Source: DATKEH01 sp035546355
GTDB lineage: Bacteria; Acidobacteriota; Thermoanaerobaculia; Multivoradales; JAIOJS01
Assembly: GCA_035546355.1 (NCBI GenBank)
Contig: DATKEH010000408.1
Coordinates: 1 to 9,667 of the forward strand
Reading direction: 5' to 3'
Length of the DNA stretch: 9,667 bases
Shown here: one piece after another, positions 7,504-9,667 of the stretch
Numbering within the stretch: position 1 is the first letter of the stretch
How the letters are laid out: each line of letters opens with the position of its first letter
Notes under the pieces: generated by a model
The model's input: the letters and a program-made list of their open reading frames with translations, nothing else
Told to the model about the DNA's origin: nothing
Databases searched by the model: none
Position numbers and translations under genes: made by a program

Positions 7504-7529
7504 TTACATCAGATGTAGGGAAAAGTCGA
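7501..7529 (-). promoter_or_regulatory. Candidate promoter of the RRM gene
   Basis: On the minus strand TCGACT (7529-7524) is followed by a 17-base spacer and TAATCT (7506-7501). These are partial matches to TTGACA and TATAAT at ideal spacing. Transcription starting near 7493 would give a leader of about 190 nt containing the downstream palindromes. A small dyad, ACATC-A-GATGT (7506-7516), lies in the spacer. Confidence 0.33.
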
Positions 7530-7552
7530 TGCTCGCGAGACGAGCGAACGGC

Positions 7553-7593
7553 GCCCCCGGACGGCGGGCGGCGAGACCCACGCGTCCGGGGGC
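7553..7593 (-). terminator. Terminator-like hairpin after the cytochrome gene
   Basis: Perfect 11-bp arms, GCCCCCGGACG (7553-7563) and CGTCCGGGGGC (7583-7593), flank a 19-base loop, 25-65 bases after the cytochrome stop. No T-tract follows directly; a second small stem, GCTCG/CGAGC (7531-7545), leads into GACTTTTCCC. It probably separates the cytochrome and RRM transcription units. Confidence 0.5.
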
Positions 7594-7617
7594 TCCGATG
7601 CTAGGCGGCCCCGAGCC

Positions 7618-7989
7618 CTACTTGTGGCAGTCGGCGCACTTGGTCGGCCCCTTCGCCTCCTCCTTGTGGCAGCCCACGCAGAGAATGTGGAAGGGGTTCT
7701 TGGTCATGCTCATCTCGGTGGCGTCGGGAGTGCCGGCCTTCTCGGGGTTCACGTGACAGGAGGCGCAGGTCTTGACCTCCTTGTCCGCCGCCGCCGTCAA
7801 CCCCTTGTTGGTGTGGTGACAGGTGTCGCAAGCCGCCACCCGCTCGACGTGCTTGGTGTGTTCGAAGACGACGGGGGGCCGCTTGTCGCCCGTGTCCAGC
7901 GTCACCTGGGTGGGCCCGTGGTGCGCCCAGAGCACGGCGGCGGTCAAGGCGAAGGCGAGCGCTGCGATTGCGGTCAGGAGTTTTCGCAT
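7618..7989 (-). CDS. Exported tetrahaem cytochrome c (class III / c3-c7-like)
   Basis: A 123-residue protein with a Sec signal peptide (MRKLL, then a hydrophobic core to about Trp21, likely cut after Ala22). The mature part is small and carries four haem c motifs: CDTCH (54-58), CASCH (75-79), CVGCH (104-108) and CADCH (118-122). His44, His47, His59 and His101 lie outside the motifs and could be the distal ligands for four bis-His haems, as in the cytochrome c3/c7 fold. It should shuttle electrons in the periplasm; its redox partners are not in the window. The ATG at 7989 is chosen because it begins the signal peptide and has GGGAG eight bases upstream. The frame continues upstream to 8271, but that stretch has no signal-peptide or protein-family features. 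It appears to be a single-gene unit. Confidence 0.88.
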   Translation of the reverse strand: MRKLLTAIAALAFALTAAVLWAHHGPTQVTLDTGDKRPPVVFEHTKHVERVAACDTCHHTNKGLTAAADKEVKTCASCHVNPEKAGTPDATEMSMTKNPFHILCVGCHKEEAKGPTKCADCHK

Positions 7990-8239
7990 ACCTCGATCTC
8001 CCATTGGCCCCGGGAGGAGTCGCCGGTGGCGGAGGGCCGCTGCCGCCTTCGGCGTTCCGCCAGCAGGACCAGGGTCGGGCCTCGTGGGCCGCGCCGCCAG
8101 CCGCTGGCCATCGACAGCGTCATGGTAGCGATCTGCCGACGATTCATACACCACCCGTTCGGGGAGTGACGGCGAGCGGGGCGGGGTAGTCCCCGCCGCC
8201 GCGAGCGGCGCGGGCGGCATTCCGCCACGGCGTCGGTAA
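7990..8239. other. Gap between divergent cytochrome gene and kinase remnant
   Basis: This should hold the cytochrome promoter on the minus strand, but I could not pick a convincing -35/-10 pair. The clearest structure is a hairpin at 8180-8197: GGCGGGG and CCCCGCC around TAGT. No coding homology was recognised on either strand. Confidence 0.4.
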
Positions 8240-8550
8240 CTCGCGGGCAACAGCCTGGAGGCATCCGCCACTGGGAAGCACTCCGGGATCGTCGTCTACT
8301 CCCTCGAGGCGAGAACCTACCGGCGGCTGACCGACTTCGGATGGGGCCCCTGCTGGTCGCCCGACGGCCGGTGGGTCGTCTTCGAGGACGGCGGCAAGCT
8401 GTTGATCGCCGCGATATCGCCTCCATCCCCAAGGTCTCTGGCGACGGCCGGCATCTCTTCTACTCGCGTACCAGCGGCAGCGGCGACATCTGGCTGCTGT
8501 CGCTCGACGCCGCCGACGGCGCCAGGGGTCGAGCCATCGATCCGCCGTGA
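8240..8550 (+). pseudogene. Remnant of a Ser/Thr kinase/PD40 protein C-terminus
   Basis: Frame 2 from 8240, just after a stop at 8237-8239, reads as the last PD40 (WD40-like beta-propeller) repeats typical of kinase/PD40 fusions: GKHSGIVVYSLEARTY, then RRLTDFGWGPCWSPDGRW and VVFEDGGKLLI. Near 8410-8416 the match jumps to frame 1, which reads DIASIPKVSGDGRHLF and SGSGDIWLLSLD, then stops with TGA at 8548-8550. By comparison with intact family members, about a dozen or more residues are missing at the jump. The kinase domain and most of the propeller upstream are absent, and no start codon fits. It is a decayed 3' end, not an active gene. The family call rests on remembered motifs such as RLTDFG, W-SPDGR and SGDIWLL. 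Confidence 0.72.
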
Positions 8551-8616
8551 GGGCGGCCCTGCGCCAGGGGCACGCCCGGGGTGGGGCGCATCACGAACCG
8601 TGTGCTACCGTCCCAG

Positions 8617-8622
8617 GAGGAG
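8617..8622 (+). promoter_or_regulatory. Shine-Dalgarno of the truncated kinase
   Basis: GGAGGA lies 12 bases before the ATG at 8635; counting from the AGGAG within CCCAGGAGGAG the spacing is slightly long. It marks a once-genuine start. Confidence 0.45.
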
Positions 8623-8634
8623 CGCATCAGGATC

Positions 8635-8690
8635 ATGGTGGGGAGCACCCTCTCCCACTACCGCATCCTAGGCCCGCTGGGGGGACGGCG
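8635..8690 (+). pseudogene. 5' stub of a Ser/Thr protein kinase gene
   Basis: From the ATG at 8635 the sequence reads MVGSTLSHYRILGPLGG, the standard opening of PknB-type kinases up to the first glycine of the nucleotide loop (normally followed by a GGMGEVY-like segment). After about 8685 the similarity ends in this frame and the chorismatase frame takes over. No Lys, HRD or DFG motif follows. The frame happens to remain open to the window end, but its product is Arg/Pro-rich and overlaps the chorismatase, so it is a shadow. This is the front end of a kinase gene. The remnant ending at 8550 is the back end of one, so they may be two tandem paralogues cut by a rearrangement. Confidence 0.7.
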
Positions 8691-8695
8691 AGGAG

Positions 8696-9667
8696 ATGAG
8701 AGCGCCAGGCAACGGCTCGCTGCGGGTCGGGCTCTGCCCGCCGCAGGCAGCATTCCGCGGCGGCCACCTCCTGGGGCGGATCCGCTACGGCGCCGGCGAA
8801 GACGCGGCCACCGGCGCCGGGCCGCCGCAGGTGTGTCTCCCCCTTCCGCAGCTCGACCACGGAGGCCTCGAGGAGCGCTGGTCGACCTCCCAGCGCCCCG
8901 CCTTCGGCCACTGCGGCGAGGTGGCCTTCGCGCACGACGGAGCAGTGCTGTTCGGAACGGTTCAGGCCCCGGCGACCGCTGCCGTCTGCGCCCAGAGCCA
9001 CGCGGCCTATCGGCAGATGCTCGAGGCGATCGATACCGCAGGCTACGCGAACCTGTTGCGGGTCTGGGCCTGCGTGCCGCGGATCAACGACGAGGAGGAC
9101 GGGCGCGAGCGTTACAAGGCGTTCTGCCAGGGTCGGGCTCGAGCGTTCGCGCAGGCCTGGGGCGACGGCTTCCCCTCCCGACTGTGCGCCTCGACGGCGG
9201 TGGGCAGCGAGGACGGTACGCTGATCCTCCACTTCCTCGCCAGCCGGCTGCCCGGGGAGCATTGCGAGAACCCGCGCCAGGTCGCGGCGTGGGCCTATCC
9301 GATCCGCTACGGCGCCGGCAGCCCCGCCTTTTCCCGCGCCACCCTGGCGCCGGCCAGTCTCTCCTCGCTGCTCTTCATCTCGGGGACGGCGAGCATCGTC
9401 GGGCACGACAGCACCCACCGCCGCGACCTCGGCGGACAGCTGGAGGAGACGCTGACCAACCTCGACGTGCTGCTGCGGGGGCGCGGGAACGGCGGCACGG
9501 TCCACGGCGCCCGGCCGCAGCTGCTCAAGGTCTACCTGCGCGACGTGGCGGATCTGCCGCGGGTGCGGCTGGCGCTCGCATGCCGTTTTCCGGCAGTCCC
9601 CTGCCTCTATCTGCGGGCCGCCATCTGCCGCGCCGAGCTGGCGCTGGAGATCGAGGCGGTCGCCGCG
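8696..9667 (+). CDS. Chorismatase (FkbO/Hyg5/XanB2 family), 3' end outside window
   Basis: The frame is open for 324 codons and runs off the right edge. Family signatures are seen in order: LRVWACVPRIND (121-132), GRERYKAFCQGRARAF (136-151), ENPRQVAAWAYP (191-202), YGAGSPAFSRA (205-215), FISGTASIVGHDSTH (227-241), a Q-x-x-E-T-x-x-N-L segment (248-256) and a C-terminal ICRAELALEIE (310-320). Family members are about 330-345 residues, so only a few residues should be missing. These enzymes hydrolyse chorismate to pyruvate plus 3-hydroxybenzoate, 4-hydroxybenzoate or 3,4-dihydroxycyclohexa-1,5-diene carboxylate, depending on subtype, which I cannot settle from motifs alone. Products commonly serve as starter units or pigment precursors (rapamycin/FK506, xanthomonadin, aryl polyenes). 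The ATG at 8696 is the only start after the in-frame stop at 8669-8671. AGGAG directly abuts it, an unusually short spacing, so initiation may rely on the G-rich run upstream. Confidence 0.87.
   Translation, partial: MRAPGNGSLRVGLCPPQAAFRGGHLLGRIRYGAGEDAATGAGPPQVCLPLPQLDHGGLEERWSTSQRPAFGHCGEVAFAHDGAVLFGTVQAPATAAVCAQSHAAYRQMLEAIDTAGYANLLRVWACVPRINDEEDGRERYKAFCQGRARAFAQAWGDGFPSRLCASTAVGSEDGTLILHFLASRLPGEHCENPRQVAAWAYPIRYGAGSPAFSRATLAPASLSSLLFISGTASIVGHDSTHRRDLGGQLEETLTNLDVLLRGRGNGGTVHGARPQLLKVYLRDVADLPRVRLALACRFPAVPCLYLRAAICRAELALEIEAVAA

Noticed and set aside
7990..8271. N-terminal extension of the cytochrome to 8271
   Set aside because: It would bury the signal peptide inside the protein, and the added residues show no domain. 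The ATG at 7989 has its own Shine-Dalgarno and begins the signal sequence.
8341..8550. Separate small gene starting at the ATG at 8341
   Set aside because: Its first part is an Arg-rich shadow of the other PD40 frame, and only its second half matches the family. It is better explained as a frame-shifted remnant than as a new small protein.
8633..9505. Minus-strand 290-codon frame opposite the chorismatase
   Set aside because: No recognisable motifs; the plus strand here has the full ordered set of chorismatase signatures.
1..9667. CRISPR arrays, tRNA or rRNA genes, insertion-sequence ends
   Set aside because: No regularly spaced direct repeats, cloverleaf-forming stretches with conserved tRNA boxes, rRNA motifs or transposase motifs were seen, including around the kinase remnants.

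Overview
The window is GC-rich throughout and reads as bacterial chromosome. The best taxonomic guess is an Acidobacteriota-type soil or sediment bacterium. The grounds are several Hanks-type Ser/Thr kinase sequences, including the characteristic C-terminus of a kinase/PD40 (WD40-like) protein, plus a periplasmic multihaem cytochrome. This is inference from gene content; no marker gene is present.

Layout. (1) 10-5673, plus strand: one 1,887-residue protein joining an apparently active Ser/Thr kinase, a STAND/AAA_16-type ATPase, a short helical (TPR-like) region and two tandem family-5 solute-binding-protein (SBP_bac_5) domains, with no signal peptide or membrane segment. (2) 5683-5712: a GC-rich palindrome between convergent genes. 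(3) Three well-spaced minus-strand genes: a three-histidine-box membrane fatty-acid desaturase (5707-6675), a small glycine-tailed RRM RNA-binding protein (7022-7303) with a long, palindrome-rich leader, and an exported four-haem cytochrome c (7618-7989). (4) 8240-8690, plus strand: two broken kinase pieces. One is the PD40 C-terminus of a kinase/PD40 protein, with a frame change. The other is the first 16 or so codons of another kinase gene, with a good Shine-Dalgarno sequence. (5) 8696 to the window edge, plus strand: a nearly complete chorismatase (FkbO/Hyg5/XanB2 family), starting a few bases after the kinase stub ends.

How they fit together. The minus-strand genes look individually transcribed, not an operon. 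Desaturase and RRM protein are both classes often linked to membrane or cold adaptation, but the sequence does not prove co-regulation. The chorismatase diverts chorismate to a hydroxybenzoate or dihydroxy-cyclohexadiene carboxylate, often a starter unit for pigments or polyketides, so a biosynthetic cluster may lie beyond the right edge. The broken kinase pieces suggest a rearrangement placed it there.

The most unusual object is the kinase-ATPase-SBP-SBP protein. It looks like a cytoplasmic one-component sensor in which two solute-binding folds replace the usual sensory module.
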